From assembly GCF_902500215.1 (NCBI RefSeq), contig NZ_CABVOU010000033.1, forward strand, positions 186,001-250,000: 64,000 nucleotides of DNA, in the 5' to 3' direction. Origin of the DNA: Halomonas lysinitropha (GTDB lineage Bacteria > Pseudomonadota > Gammaproteobacteria > Pseudomonadales > Halomonadaceae). The position numbers and the translations under genes are program-made. The notes beneath the pieces are model-generated. The model did not search any database. It was not told where the DNA came from and saw only the letters and a program-made list of their open reading frames with translations. This document shows positions 32,950 to 42,584 of this stretch, piece by piece (the stretch's first letter is position 1; each line of letters starts with the position of its first letter).

Positions 32950-33606
32950 ATGTCACAGAAGTTCGCCATCCTGGGGTTGGGATATTTCGGCGTCACCGTC
33001 GCGAAAGAGCTGCATCGCAGGAAGAACGAGGTGCTGGGTGTTGATAGCGACGAGGCCCGGGTGAATGCCTTTTCGAGTCTGCTAAGCCATGGCGTGATTG
33101 CGGATATCACCGATGCCAACTCCCTCGCCGAGCTTTCGCTGGAAGACTATGATGCGGTGATCATCGATACCGACGAGAATCTCGAAGCCAGCATGGTGTG
33201 CACCCTGCTGGCCCGGGAGCAGGGCGCCGTCAGCATCTGGGTCAAGGCCTATTCCGACATGCACCACCGGCTGCTCGACCACCTGGGGGCAGACCACATC
33301 GTCTACCCCGAGCACGATAGTGGTATGCGCGTCGCCGAGAGCCTGCACTACCATGCCATGGTGGATTTCATCAATCTGGGCGACCGGAAGTTCGTCGTGG
33401 ATCTGCAGGCCACGGAAAAACTGTGCGAAGAGTACGATACGGTCGGAAGCCTGGAACTGGATGCGCTTGCCCTCACCCTCGTCGCTCTGAAGCGTGGACC
33501 GGAGCTCATGGAGAGGCCCGGCGACAAGACGCCGCTGCAGGTCGACGACCACATGGTCCTGCTTGGAGAACTCGACGCCATGCGCGACCTCGGAAAGAAG
33601 CTCTAG
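32950..33606 (+). CDS. KtrA-like RCK potassium uptake regulatory subunit
   Basis: A 218-residue protein with an N-terminal RCK/TrkA-N Rossmann domain (FAILGLGYFGVTVAKEL, residues 5-21, then VLGVDSDEARVN) and a C-terminal RCK_C domain (about 140-215). A single RCK pair of this length is the KtrA form, unlike the double-length TrkA encoded nearby at 35002-36375. It binds nucleotides on the cytoplasmic side and gates the KtrB-like channel encoded 27 bp downstream. Together they form a K+ uptake system; in Ktr systems transport is usually Na+-dependent. Confidence 0.88.
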   Translation: MSQKFAILGLGYFGVTVAKELHRRKNEVLGVDSDEARVNAFSSLLSHGVIADITDANSLAELSLEDYDAVIIDTDENLEASMVCTLLAREQGAVSIWVKAYSDMHHRLLDHLGADHIVYPEHDSGMRVAESLHYHAMVDFINLGDRKFVVDLQATEKLCEEYDTVGSLELDALALTLVALKRGPELMERPGDKTPLQVDDHMVLLGELDAMRDLGKKL

Positions 33607-33633
33607 ATATCAGGCCAGGGGGAGATTGCCGGG

Positions 33634-34998
33634 ATGAGACTGTCTCAACGCCTGCGGCGCCCGCTGAGGCATCTCCCACACGGGCCCATCATTCGTCTCT
33701 CTCCCCCCGAGTTCCTGCTGTTGGGTTTTGTCTTTTTCAGCCTGCTCGGCACCCTGCTGCTGATGCTTCCCCCGGCATCCGAGGAGCCGCTGGCATGGCA
33801 TCAAGCCCTGTTCACCGCCGCTTCGGCCATCACGGTGACGGGGCTTGTGGTCATCCAGGTCTCCGAACTGAGCCTCTTCGGCCAACTGGTCGTCCTCGGC
33901 CTGATCCAGATAGGTGGTATCGGTTTCATGGTATTCGCGGCACTCACCCTGCTGCTGCTGGGCATGCGACTGCCGCTTCGACAGAAACAGCTTGTCAAGG
34001 AAAGCCTCAACTACACCTCTTACCAGCACCTGATACACCTGGTCCGCCTGGTGATCGCGTTCGCGCTCATTATGGAAACGCTGGGCACGCTGTTGCTGGC
34101 TGTGGCCTGGGTACCTCGCTTCGGCCTTCAGGAGGGGCTATGGGTGAGCTTCTTCCATGCCATTTCCGCGTTCAACAACGCCGGATTCTCGACCTGGTCC
34201 GGGAGTCTCACGGCGGATGTCGCCAACCCCATCGTCAACGTCACCGTCAGCCTCCTTTTCGTTATCGGGGGCTTGGGATTCATCGTCGTGGCCGAGTTGG
34301 TCGAATGGCGCCGTATCGGAAGCCTCTCCCTTCACGCGAGGCTCGTTCTGCACGCAACCTTCTGGTTGGCCCTGGTAGGCATGCTGATGTTCCTGCTGCT
34401 CGAATGGCACAACCCGGCCACACTGGGCGGACTGGAGAGTCTCCCGGCCCGCCTGCAGGCGGCCTGGTTCCAGTCGGTCACGCCCCGCACTGCCGGTTTC
34501 AACACCCTTGATACCGGCTCCCTGGATGAGCCAACGGCACTGATGACCATGTTGTTGATGTTCATCGGCGCCGGTTCCGGTTCCACGGCCAGTGGCATAA
34601 AGGTCACCACCTTCGTGGTGATGCTCCTGGTGGCTCGCTCCTTTCTCAGGGGCGGTGCCCAGCCTACGGTATTCCGCCACTCGCTCTCCGACATGACGGT
34701 ATTCAAGGCGGTCGCTGTCGCACTGTCCGGCATGCTGCTGATCTTTACCTGCCTCTTCGTGCTGACGATCACCGAGCCGGGCAAGGTCTTCTTCGACCTC
34801 GCGTTCGAGTCGGTCTCGGCGTTCGGCACGGTCGGCTTGTCGCGGGGCATCACGGCCGATCTCTCCCTGGCCGGACAGGCAACCATCATCGTCACCATGA
34901 TCCTGGGGCGTGCGGGGCCGATATCGCTGGGCTATTTCATCGCCACTCGGCAACCCAAGGGACTCAAGTATGCCCAGGGTATCGTCCATATCGGTTAA
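33634..34998 (+). CDS. KtrB-like potassium transporter, membrane subunit
   Basis: A 454-residue TrkH/KtrB-superfamily membrane protein with four M1-P-M2 repeats. Filter-like loops are visible at AITVTGLV, SAFNNAGFS, TPRTAGFNT and FGTVGLS, and the characteristic gate loop GAGSGSTASGIKVTT lies near residue 310. The length is nearer KtrB (about 445-455) than TrkH (about 485). It is downstream of the KtrA-like subunit, so the pair forms an operon. It converges on trkA with 3 bp between stop codons, putting two unrelated-length K+ systems face to face. Confidence 0.9.
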   Translation: MRLSQRLRRPLRHLPHGPIIRLSPPEFLLLGFVFFSLLGTLLLMLPPASEEPLAWHQALFTAASAITVTGLVVIQVSELSLFGQLVVLGLIQIGGIGFMVFAALTLLLLGMRLPLRQKQLVKESLNYTSYQHLIHLVRLVIAFALIMETLGTLLLAVAWVPRFGLQEGLWVSFFHAISAFNNAGFSTWSGSLTADVANPIVNVTVSLLFVIGGLGFIVVAELVEWRRIGSLSLHARLVLHATFWLALVGMLMFLLLEWHNPATLGGLESLPARLQAAWFQSVTPRTAGFNTLDTGSLDEPTALMTMLLMFIGAGSGSTASGIKVTTFVVMLLVARSFLRGGAQPTVFRHSLSDMTVFKAVAVALSGMLLIFTCLFVLTITEPGKVFFDLAFESVSAFGTVGLSRGITADLSLAGQATIIVTMILGRAGPISLGYFIATRQPKGLKYAQGIVHIG

Positions 34999-35001
34999 CG
35001 A

Positions 35002-36375
35002 TCAGAAAAACGTCAGCCCGACCTGGAAGAGCCGCTCCACGTCGCGCAGCCGGCGCTTGTCGATCACGAACAGGATGACGTGGTCGCCGGATGCCACCAC
35101 CACGTCGTCATGGGCGATCAGCACCTCCTTGCCGCGCACCACGGCGCCGATGGTGGTGCCCTGGGGCAGGTCGATGTCGCCGATGGCGCGCCCCACCACC
35201 TTGGACGACTGGGTATCGCCATGGGCGATGGCCTCGATGGCCTCGGCGGCGCCGCGCCGCAGCGAGTGGACCTTGACGATGTCGCCGCGCCGCACATGGG
35301 TCAGCAGGCTGCCGATGGTGGCCTGCTGGGGAGAGATGGCGATGTCGATCTCGCCACCCTGCACCAGGTCGACGTAGGCGGCGTTGTTGATCAGCGTCAG
35401 CACCTTCTTGGCGCCCAGGCGTTTGGCCAGCATCGAGGACATGATATTGACCTCGTCGTCGTTGGTCAGCGCGCAGAAGATGTCGCAATCCTCGATATGC
35501 TCCTCTTCCAGCAGCCGCTTGGCGGTGACGCTACCGTGCAGCACCACGGTGCGGTCGAGCCGTTCGGAGAGCTGGGTGCAGCGCTCGAGGCTCTGCTCGA
35601 TGATCTTGACCTGGTGGCTGTGCTCCAGGTGCTCGGCGAGGCGCTCGCCGATGTTGCCCCCGCCGGCGATTACCACCTGACGGAAGTCGCGATCGAGGCG
35701 GCGTAGCTCGCTCATCACCGCGCGGATATCGCGGCGGGCGGCAAGGAAGAAGACCTCGTCGTCGGCCTCGATCACGGTGTCGCCGCGCGGGATGATCGGT
35801 CGGTCCTTTCGGTAGATGGCCGCCACCCGGGTATCCACATTGGGCATGTGGCGACGCAGGAAGGCCAGGTCCTGACCGACGAGAGGACCACCATAGATCG
35901 CTCGCACCGCCACCAACTGCACCAGGCCGTCTGCAAACTCCAGCACCTGCAGGGCGCCGGGGTGCTCGATCAGCCGGCGGATATAGTCGGTGACCACCTG
36001 TTCGGGGCTTATCAGCACGTCGATGGGGACGGCTTCGTGGGCGAACAGGCCCTTGCGGGTCAGGTAGGCGGCGGCGCGCACCCGGGCGATCTTGGTCGGC
36101 GTGCGGAACAGGGTGTGAGCCACCTGGCAGGCGATCATGTTGACCTCATCGGAGTTGGTCACCGCGATCAGCAGGTCGGCCTCTTCGCAACCCGCTTGAC
36201 GAAGTATCAGGGGATAGGAGCCAGCTCCGGACACCGTGCGGATGTCCAGGCGGGTATGCAGCTCACGCAGGCGTTCGCCGTCGGTGTCCACCACGGTGAT
36301 GTCGTTGTCTTCCCGGGCCAGGTGCTCGGCCAGGGTGCCACCGACCTGGCCGGCGCCGAGAATGATGATCTTCAC
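35002..36375 (-). CDS. trkA: Trk system potassium uptake protein TrkA
   Basis: A 457-residue peripheral membrane NAD-binding subunit of Trk K+ channels. It contains two RCK units, each with a dinucleotide-binding glycine motif: [17 protein letters not shown] at residues 3-19 and [17 protein letters not shown] near 235, plus RCK_C domains at about 140-220 and 370-455. The length matches E. coli TrkA (458). It starts with GTG at 36375, overlapping the KdpE-like stop (GTGA), so it is the last gene of the trkH/kdpD-like/kdpE-like/trkA transcript. Confidence 0.95.
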   Translation of the reverse strand: MKIIILGAGQVGGTLAEHLAREDNDITVVDTDGERLRELHTRLDIRTVSGAGSYPLILRQAGCEEADLLIAVTNSDEVNMIACQVAHTLFRTPTKIARVRAAAYLTRKGLFAHEAVPIDVLISPEQVVTDYIRRLIEHPGALQVLEFADGLVQLVAVRAIYGGPLVGQDLAFLRRHMPNVDTRVAAIYRKDRPIIPRGDTVIEADDEVFFLAARRDIRAVMSELRRLDRDFRQVVIAGGGNIGERLAEHLEHSHQVKIIEQSLERCTQLSERLDRTVVLHGSVTAKRLLEEEHIEDCDIFCALTNDDEVNIMSSMLAKRLGAKKVLTLINNAAYVDLVQGGEIDIAISPQQATIGSLLTHVRRGDIVKVHSLRRGAAEAIEAIAHGDTQSSKVVGRAIGDIDLPQGTTIGAVVRGKEVLIAHDDVVVASGDHVILFVIDKRRLRDVERLFQVGLTFF

Positions 36376-37115
36376 GGAAGCTTCTCCTTATTGTCGGCAG
36401 GATCGTCGGCACTTTCAGGCACGATCATCAGGCGATAGCCGATACCGGCCTCGGTCTGCAGCAGCGATTGGGCACCCGAATCGTCACCGAGCTTCTGGCG
36501 CAGCTTGCTGATCACGATGCGCAAGTAGTGGGTATCCTCGGCGTGGCTCGGGCCCCACACTTCGCGCAACAGCTGTGTCTGGGTGACGACCCGCCCGCTG
36601 TGACGGCACAGGTTCTCGAGCACGGCATACTCCTTGGGTGTCAGGTGAACGGGCACGCCGTTACGCTGCACTCGCCGTTCGATGGGATCGATCACCAATC
36701 CATTGCCGCGGTAGCTCTGGGCTTCCGGGGTACCCTGCGGCGCTTCGTGAAGACGCAGCAGAGCACGGATGCGCGCCAACAACTCTCGGATCCCGAAGGG
36801 CTTTGTCATGTAATCGTTGGCGCCATGATCCAGCGCTCTGACCTTCTCAGCCTCCTGGCCGCGTACCGAAACCACGATGATGGGTACCTGGCTGCGCGCG
36901 CGCAGCCGGTCGAGCACCGCCTGTCCGTCCATGTCGGGTAGGCCCAGATCCAGCAGGACGAGATGCGGCGCATCCTCAAGGGCTAGCTCCAGGCCCTCGC
37001 GGCCACTCGCCGCTTCAAAGACCACGAAGCCCTGGGATGCCAGGCTGATGCGCAGGAAGCGGCGAATCTGCGGCTCGTCGTCGATCACCAGAATACGCTG
37101 GGGTTCACTCGACAT
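36372..37115 (-). CDS. KdpE-like OmpR-family response regulator
   Basis: A 247-residue response regulator. The receiver domain starts [18 protein letters not shown] with the phospho-acceptor Asp56 in [13 protein letters not shown] and the conserved KPF near 106; the OmpR-type winged helix follows ([33 protein letters not shown]... [17 protein letters not shown]). It is most like KdpE, which controls K+ uptake operons. I took the ATG at 37115, which overlaps the end of the sensor kinase by 11 bp. No kdpFABC is in the window, so the likely target is the surrounding trk/ktr genes, by inference. Confidence 0.9.
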   Translation of the reverse strand: MSSEPQRILVIDDEPQIRRFLRISLASQGFVVFEAASGREGLELALEDAPHLVLLDLGLPDMDGQAVLDRLRARSQVPIIVVSVRGQEAEKVRALDHGANDYMTKPFGIRELLARIRALLRLHEAPQGTPEAQSYRGNGLVIDPIERRVQRNGVPVHLTPKEYAVLENLCRHSGRVVTQTQLLREVWGPSHAEDTHYLRIVISKLRQKLGDDSGAQSLLQTEAGIGYRLMIVPESADDPADNKEKLP

Positions 37116-39108
37116 GGTGGCGAGGCTCCTCGGTGGCATCAGGCAGCGGCAGGCGCATGACGATGCGCGTGCCGATACCATCACGGCCAGGTTCCGCGAC
37201 GATGGTGCCGGTATGGGCGCCGAGCATGCCGCGACAGATGGCCAGCCCCAGTCCACTGCCGTGGCGGCCGCGATCGCCTTCGCCGCCGGTATAGAACATG
37301 TCAAAGACCCGCTCGCGTAAATGAGGCTCGATGCCAGGGCCTCGGTCGATCACCGCGAGCCATAGCTGGTCCGCCTCGGTCCCGGCCTCGAGGCGCAGCA
37401 CCCCGCCTGGCGGAGAGAAGCGCGCCGCATTCTCGATGACATTGACCAGCGCCTGCTCGATAAGCGCCGGATGCACGTTCAGCAGTGGGAGGTCCTCCGG
37501 CCAATCACGCTCGATATGAAGCCCTTTCAGCACGGGCCCCAGACGCCGCAGGGCGCTGGCCACCAGGTCCTCCAGTGAAATCCAGTCGCGCTCCAGCTTG
37601 AGGCCGCCCTGTCCGAGGCGCGTCATGTCCAGCAGATTCTGAATGTAACGGTCGAGTCGCTCGCTTTCACTCAAGATGCCGTCGAGGAGCTCGATACGGT
37701 CAGCCTCATCAAGCTGGTCGGCAAGTTCGCGCAGGGTGCTGGCAGAACCGATGATCGAGGCCAGGGGTGTTCTCAGATCGTGGGATACCGATGACAACAG
37801 CGCCGAGCGCAGACGCTCGTTCTCCTCGGAAAGCCGCGACGCCTCCAGGTCGGCGACCAGGCGCGTACGCTCCAGTGCCAGCGCCAGCATGCGCAGCATG
37901 GCATTGATGCGCCCCTCCTCGTCCGGCGATGGCGGGTGCTCCCGCCTGCCCAGGGCAAGGCAGATCAGCGCCACCAGGCGGCCCTGTTCTACCAGTGGAA
38001 TGACCTGCCAGTCGCTGTCCAATGGCTGTTCGGTCCCCTTGCCGCTGGGGCGACGATGGAGACGGCTCCATGCCACGGCGCTCCTGGCGTCGGGGTCGAG
38101 GCGGTGTCCAGCCGGCGCGCTTTGCAGCACCGCCAAATCTTCTTTCTCGTCGGTGGCTTCCAGCATCACCACCGGACAGCCGAGCCAGCGCATCAGGGTT
38201 GATACGCCGACTTCGGCGACCCGTTCCCGGTCTGTCGCTACCGCGAGCTCACGTGAGAAGGTGAGCAGCTGATAGGTCTGTTCGCGGCTCGCACGCAGGG
38301 CGAGCAGGCGCGTTCGGGCGTTTCCCGCCAGTTGCCCCGCCACCACGGCGACCAACAGGTAGACCACCACGGTGACCAGCTGATCGTCCTCCACCATGGC
38401 CAGTGAGTAGCGCGGTTCAGTCAGGAAAAAATTGAAACTGACGAACCCCAGCACGGCAGCCAGCATGGCGGCTCGAGTTCCCGCCAGGGCGGCACTGACC
38501 AGTACCGCGCCGAGAAACAGCAAGGAGAGATTGCCCAGCGCCAGCCAGGACTTCAGGCCTGCCGAAAGAGCCAGTGCCGCCAGCGTCGCGCTCACGGCTA
38601 TACCCGTATCACGCCAATGCCAGAGACGTTGACGCGGGCGAGGACGAAAGCGCGGCCGCTGGCGTGCTTCGGCAGCCACCACGAGGTCGAAGGGTCCTCC
38701 CAGGCGTGCCAGCCGCTCGGCCAGGGGACGGCGCCAGATTCGCCAGCCCGATGGGCGCCCGTGGCCGACCAGCAGCGTGGCAACCTTCAGTTCACCCGCC
38801 AGCGCCAGAAGCTCTCGGGCACGATCCTGTCCAGAGACCACGCGAACATCGCCGCCCAGGCGTTGGACCTGGGCGAAATCGCGCTCCAGCATCAGTCGCC
38901 TTTGCGTATCCTCTCTGTCGCTCTCGACATAGGCCGCACACCAGTGGACGTGGTCACGCGACGCCAGGCGATGCGCGGCACGCACCAGCGCCGCATCTTC
39001 TGACCCACCGCTCAGTGCTACCAGCAACCGAGTGGGTGTGGGCTGGACCTGCGCACTGGCCGCATGCTGTTCGTGAGCCTGCATAGTCTCCACAAGGGCC
39101 TCTTGCAT
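37105..39108 (-). CDS. KdpD-like sensor histidine kinase lacking the N-terminal KdpD domain
   Basis: A 667-residue kinase, about 220 residues shorter than E. coli KdpD (894). It begins directly with the USP-like cytoplasmic domain (TRLLVALSGGSEDAALVRAAHRL, residues 26-150), then four membrane spans (about 165-265), a GAF-like region (about 285-410) and the kinase: H-box SSVSHDLRTPLASIIGS near 445, N-box NVIENAARFSPPGG, then DRGPGIEP and GSGLGLAICRG. The missing part is the KdpD domain with the Walker-type GxxxGVGKT motif that senses and modulates phosphatase activity. It lies 6 bp after trkH and overlaps the KdpE-like gene. Confidence 0.9.
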   Translation of the reverse strand: MQEALVETMQAHEQHAASAQVQPTPTRLLVALSGGSEDAALVRAAHRLASRDHVHWCAAYVESDREDTQRRLMLERDFAQVQRLGGDVRVVSGQDRARELLALAGELKVATLLVGHGRPSGWRIWRRPLAERLARLGGPFDLVVAAEARQRPRFRPRPRQRLWHWRDTGIAVSATLAALALSAGLKSWLALGNLSLLFLGAVLVSAALAGTRAAMLAAVLGFVSFNFFLTEPRYSLAMVEDDQLVTVVVYLLVAVVAGQLAGNARTRLLALRASREQTYQLLTFSRELAVATDRERVAEVGVSTLMRWLGCPVVMLEATDEKEDLAVLQSAPAGHRLDPDARSAVAWSRLHRRPSGKGTEQPLDSDWQVIPLVEQGRLVALICLALGRREHPPSPDEEGRINAMLRMLALALERTRLVADLEASRLSEENERLRSALLSSVSHDLRTPLASIIGSASTLRELADQLDEADRIELLDGILSESERLDRYIQNLLDMTRLGQGGLKLERDWISLEDLVASALRRLGPVLKGLHIERDWPEDLPLLNVHPALIEQALVNVIENAARFSPPGGVLRLEAGTEADQLWLAVIDRGPGIEPHLRERVFDMFYTGGEGDRGRHGSGLGLAICRGMLGAHTGTIVAEPGRDGIGTRIVMRLPLPDATEEPRHHVE

Positions 39109-39114
39109 GGTCGC

Positions 39115-40590
39115 TTATTGCCGCCAGAACATCGGCGTCAGGAGAACCAGCACTGTCAGGATCTCCAGTCGCCCCATCAGCATGCCGACGCACAGCAGCC
39201 ACTTGGCGGCATCCGGAAGGGTGGAGAAGTTGCCTGACGGGCCGATGATGTCGCCGAGCCCCGGTCCCACATTGGCCACGGCCGTGGCGGCGCCCGAGAG
39301 CGCCGTGAGGAAATCCAGTCCCATCAGCGATAGCCCGAGGGCCAGCCCGGCGATGGTCAGAAAGAAGAAGAACGAGAACGCCACTACCCCGCGGGTGATG
39401 TCGTCGGTCAGCGTCTGACCATTGTAGCGTGAGACAAAGACGCCGCTGGAGTGGATCAGGAAGCGCAACTGGCTGATCAGCAGCAGCATGGCGACCTGGA
39501 AGCGGAAAATCTTCATGCCCCCGGCGGTCGATCCACTGCAGCCTCCGACGAAGGTGAGATAGAAGAAGGCCACCGTGGCCATGTGACCCCAGAGCGTGTA
39601 GTCATCCGACGCGTAGCCAGTGGTGGTGACGATGGAGATGACATTGAAGACCACATGGGTGAGCGCCTCGAAGGGGGGAGTACCCAGCCAGATGCGCCAA
39701 AGCGTCAGGAGCAGACAGACCGTTGCCAGCAAGAGCAGCAACCCCTGCACCTGCTGGTCCCGCCAGAGGGCCATCCGCGCTCCGCGCAACACGCGGATAT
39801 AGAGCACGAAGGGCAGGGCACCGCAGAGCATGAAGAGACTGGCCAGCCACAAAATGCGAGGAGAGTCGGCATAGGCCCCGAAAGAGGCATCGGAGTTGGC
39901 GAAGCCTCCTGTGGCAAGTGATGTCATGGCATGCACCACGGCATCCAGCGGCGCCATGCCACTTAGCCAATAGGCAAGCATCGCCGTGAACGTAAACCCG
40001 CAGTAGATACCGAGCGTTGCCTTGGCAATGCCACCGGTTTTCGGCATGACCTTGTCGGACCAGTCGGAGGATTCGGTGTGGAACAACCGCATACCGCCCA
40101 CCTTCAGGAAGGGCAGGATGGCGATGCCCATGACGATGATGCCGATGCCGCCCAGCCACTGCATGATGCCTCGCCACAGCTTGAGGCCGTCAGACAGGAA
40201 TTCGATGCCCTCGAGAATCGTCGAGCCGGTGGTGGTGATCGCCGACACCGACTCGAACACGGCGTTGGTGATGGATAGATGGGGCGCCCCCAGAACCAGT
40301 GGCAGGCTGGCAAAGGTACTGATACTCACCCAACTGAACGTAGTGACGAGAAACATCTGCCAGGGTTTGAGGGAAATATCGACGCGAAGAGTGGCCAGCC
40401 AGCTTATGGCCACCGAGGCTAAGACAATGCCGATGGACAGGGCGAAGGCTCGAGCATCGGGATCTTCCTCGATGACCAGCACTACCCAGGGCACCGCCAT
40501 GAAGAGTGCCAGTACTAGCCATAGCACGGAAAGCACCTTGAGGATCGGCGCCCACTTGAGCCAATGTTCCCTGATCCCGCTTGTGTGCAT
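39115..40590 (-). CDS. Trk-type potassium uptake membrane protein (TrkH/TrkI)
   Basis: A 491-residue TrkH-family channel with filter-like loops SAITTTGST, TSLATGGFAN, SIVTTTGYAS and VANVGPGLGD and the gate loop VGGCSGSTAGGMKIFR near residue 345. The length fits TrkH/TrkI (about 480-500), not KtrB. The ATG at 40590 has an AAGGTG ribosome site 7 bp upstream and is preferred to the GTG three codons earlier. Halomonas elongata is known to use TrkA with both TrkH and TrkI; I cannot tell which of the two this is. It heads the operon with the KdpDE-like pair and trkA. Confidence 0.9.
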   Translation of the reverse strand: MHTSGIREHWLKWAPILKVLSVLWLVLALFMAVPWVVLVIEEDPDARAFALSIGIVLASVAISWLATLRVDISLKPWQMFLVTTFSWVSISTFASLPLVLGAPHLSITNAVFESVSAITTTGSTILEGIEFLSDGLKLWRGIMQWLGGIGIIVMGIAILPFLKVGGMRLFHTESSDWSDKVMPKTGGIAKATLGIYCGFTFTAMLAYWLSGMAPLDAVVHAMTSLATGGFANSDASFGAYADSPRILWLASLFMLCGALPFVLYIRVLRGARMALWRDQQVQGLLLLLATVCLLLTLWRIWLGTPPFEALTHVVFNVISIVTTTGYASDDYTLWGHMATVAFFYLTFVGGCSGSTAGGMKIFRFQVAMLLLISQLRFLIHSSGVFVSRYNGQTLTDDITRGVVAFSFFFFLTIAGLALGLSLMGLDFLTALSGAATAVANVGPGLGDIIGPSGNFSTLPDAAKWLLCVGMLMGRLEILTVLVLLTPMFWRQ

Positions 40591-40745
40591 TGCGATCACC
40601 TTGACGTGTTCTCGTCGCCATGCTCATGACGAATGGCGCCATGACCGCTATCGCACCACAGGATCTCCTAAAAAATCCGTAAAAATCCTTTCCCCACACC
40701 CGGGAAAGTCGCGCCAATCCGGGGCCTGCTGCTACTTCCCTTCCT

Positions 40746-41627
40746 TTACTCCTTTCCTCCTTCGCCACTCTTGGCGAGCCTCGGGTCGATCGTCTTCTCG
40801 TCCAGCCAGGTGCCGCAGCGCAGGCAGTAGCGCGCCTCGGTATCGTGGCGGTCGTAGCCGCAGCCCGGGCAGGCCTCGTCGGAGTAGCGCTCCTCGCGGA
40901 TGGCACGGATCACCTGGGCGGAGAAGACCCCGGTGGGCACCGCGATGATCGAGTAGCCGGTCAGCATCAGCATCACGGTGATGGCCTGGCCGAGCGGGGT
41001 CACCGGCACGATATCGCCGTAGCCCACCGTGGTCAGGCTGACAATGGCCCAATAGATCGCCATGGGGATGCTGGTGAAGCCGGCCTCGGTAGGCTCTATC
41101 AGATACATCGCCGAAGCGAAGATGGTCACCAGGATAAAGATGCCGAAAAAGAACAGGAATATCTGATGGAGGCTGCGGTGCAGGGCATCGATCAGCAGTC
41201 GGGATTCGCCGACAAACTGCATCAGGCGCAGCACGCGGAAGATGCGCAAGGCACGTAGCAGGCGCACGACTACCAGCGCCTGGCCACCGGGCAGGATCAG
41301 CGTCAGCCAGGTGGGCAGGATGGCGACCACGTCGACGATACCGTAGAAGCTGCGCAGGTAGAGCCATGGCTTCTCGAGGCAGTAGAGGCGTATCGCCAGT
41401 TCCAGGGTGAAGGCGAGGGTGAAGCCCCACTCGATCCAGTAGAACAGAGTGCCGTAGTCGGCGCGCAGGCTCTCGATGCTCTCCAGCATCACCACCAGTA
41501 CGCTGACCAGTATCGCCCCGATCAGGGCGATATCGAAGCCCTTGGCCAGCGGCGTATCGGACTCGAAGATGATCTGGAAGACCCGCGTTCGCAGACCCTC
41601 GCCGGCGGGCTTGTGAGTGTGTTTCAC
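40746..41627 (-). CDS. Voltage-gated-type potassium channel with C-terminal zinc ribbon
   Basis: A 293-residue six-span Kv-type channel. S4 carries regularly spaced arginines (VVVRLLRALRIFRVLRLMQF), which act as voltage sensor. The pore helix and filter YWAIVSLTTVGYGDIVPVTPLG hold the K+ signature TVGYGD near residue 205. After S6 the short cytoplasmic tail has two CxxC pairs (CPGCGYDRHDTEARYCLRCG), a rubredoxin/zinc-ribbon-like knuckle. The role is probably K+ efflux or membrane-potential control. It lies upstream of trkH on the same strand with a 155-bp gap, next to two K+ uptake systems. Confidence 0.92.
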   Translation of the reverse strand: MKHTHKPAGEGLRTRVFQIIFESDTPLAKGFDIALIGAILVSVLVVMLESIESLRADYGTLFYWIEWGFTLAFTLELAIRLYCLEKPWLYLRSFYGIVDVVAILPTWLTLILPGGQALVVVRLLRALRIFRVLRLMQFVGESRLLIDALHRSLHQIFLFFFGIFILVTIFASAMYLIEPTEAGFTSIPMAIYWAIVSLTTVGYGDIVPVTPLGQAITVMLMLTGYSIIAVPTGVFSAQVIRAIREERYSDEACPGCGYDRHDTEARYCLRCGTWLDEKTIDPRLAKSGEGGKE

Positions 41628-41657
41628 GGGGTTCGTCCTTGTAGTGGCCGAGGCCGG

Positions 41658-42542
41658 TCAGGCCAGGTCGACGTCGCCGGGCAGTCGGCGGGCCAGCCGC
41701 AGCATTCGACGGCCGAAGGCCGGGGTCAGCCAGGTTTCGGTGCCCAGTGCCTCGGCGAGGGCTCGGGCGTCGTCGCGAAGTTCCTCATCATCAAGGTCAT
41801 CATCGCCCGTTTCGGCCAGGCGTTGGAAGGCGCGGCGTGCCTCTATGCGCCAGGCGTCCTGTCCGGTATCGGCCAGGGCATCCAGCGCCACGGTGGCGCG
41901 GTGCAACCAGGCCACCGGATCGCTGCCCGCTGGCAGTGTCCAGCTACCGCCGAGCAGCGCCCCGCCACGGGCCGCCTTGCTGGTGTCCGAGGGGCGCATG
42001 GGAATTGTATCGGCCAGCTCGTCGGCCAGCGACCACAGCGTCGCGGGGTCGCCCGCCTTGAGCTCCAGCTCCAGTTCACGGATGGGCACTGCCTGCTCAC
42101 CCGCGTGGATGTCGCCCAGGTCCAGGGCAATCTCGAGGATCACCTCCTCCCCCTCCAGCCACCAGGCCTCGCGCACGAAATCGGTGGCGAAGCGTGGCAC
42201 CAGGCGTTCGAGCAACTCCGGGTCGCGCTCTGCCATGGGGGGCAGGGTGGCCAGTCCCGCGAGATCGAGCCCCGGGCCCGGCACCTCCCACTCCCACTCG
42301 CCGCGGGTCGATAGGCCACCCCCGCCCTGGCCGCGGGTCTTGAGGGTCTGCAGCAGGCGGTCGCCGGCTCGGCGCAGGCGCAGCGCCATGCGCGCGCGCT
42401 CCAGGTCGCCCTCGGGCGTGTCGTAGTAGGTATTGCCCAGCCGCGTGAGCGTCGGGGCCGAACCGGCCAGGCGGGGGTGGCGGCGCAGCGCCTCGGGCGC
42501 CTCGGGCCCCAGGGCCAGTTTGAGCTCGATCTCGTCTGCCAT
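41658..42542 (-). CDS. CYTH-domain inorganic triphosphatase-like protein (YgiF type)
   Basis: A 294-residue protein. The first 200 residues form a CYTH tunnel fold: the signature EIELKLAL at residues 4-11, YYDTPEGDLERARMALRLRR near 40-60, STDF-like FATDFVREAWWL, EIALDLGDI and IRELELELKAGD. E. coli YgiF hydrolyses inorganic triphosphate through these residues. YgiF-type proteins usually continue with a CHAD domain of about 200 residues; here only about 90 remain (SDPVAWLHRATVALDALADTG...), so CHAD is reduced or replaced. It is divergent from the DUF47 gene. Confidence 0.87.
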   Translation of the reverse strand: MADEIELKLALGPEAPEALRRHPRLAGSAPTLTRLGNTYYDTPEGDLERARMALRLRRAGDRLLQTLKTRGQGGGGLSTRGEWEWEVPGPGLDLAGLATLPPMAERDPELLERLVPRFATDFVREAWWLEGEEVILEIALDLGDIHAGEQAVPIRELELELKAGDPATLWSLADELADTIPMRPSDTSKAARGGALLGGSWTLPAGSDPVAWLHRATVALDALADTGQDAWRIEARRAFQRLAETGDDDLDDEELRDDARALAEALGTETWLTPAFGRRMLRLARRLPGDVDLA

Positions 42543-42584
42543 CGGGGCGCTACCTCGTTTTGATGAATATTGGATGATTTTTTC

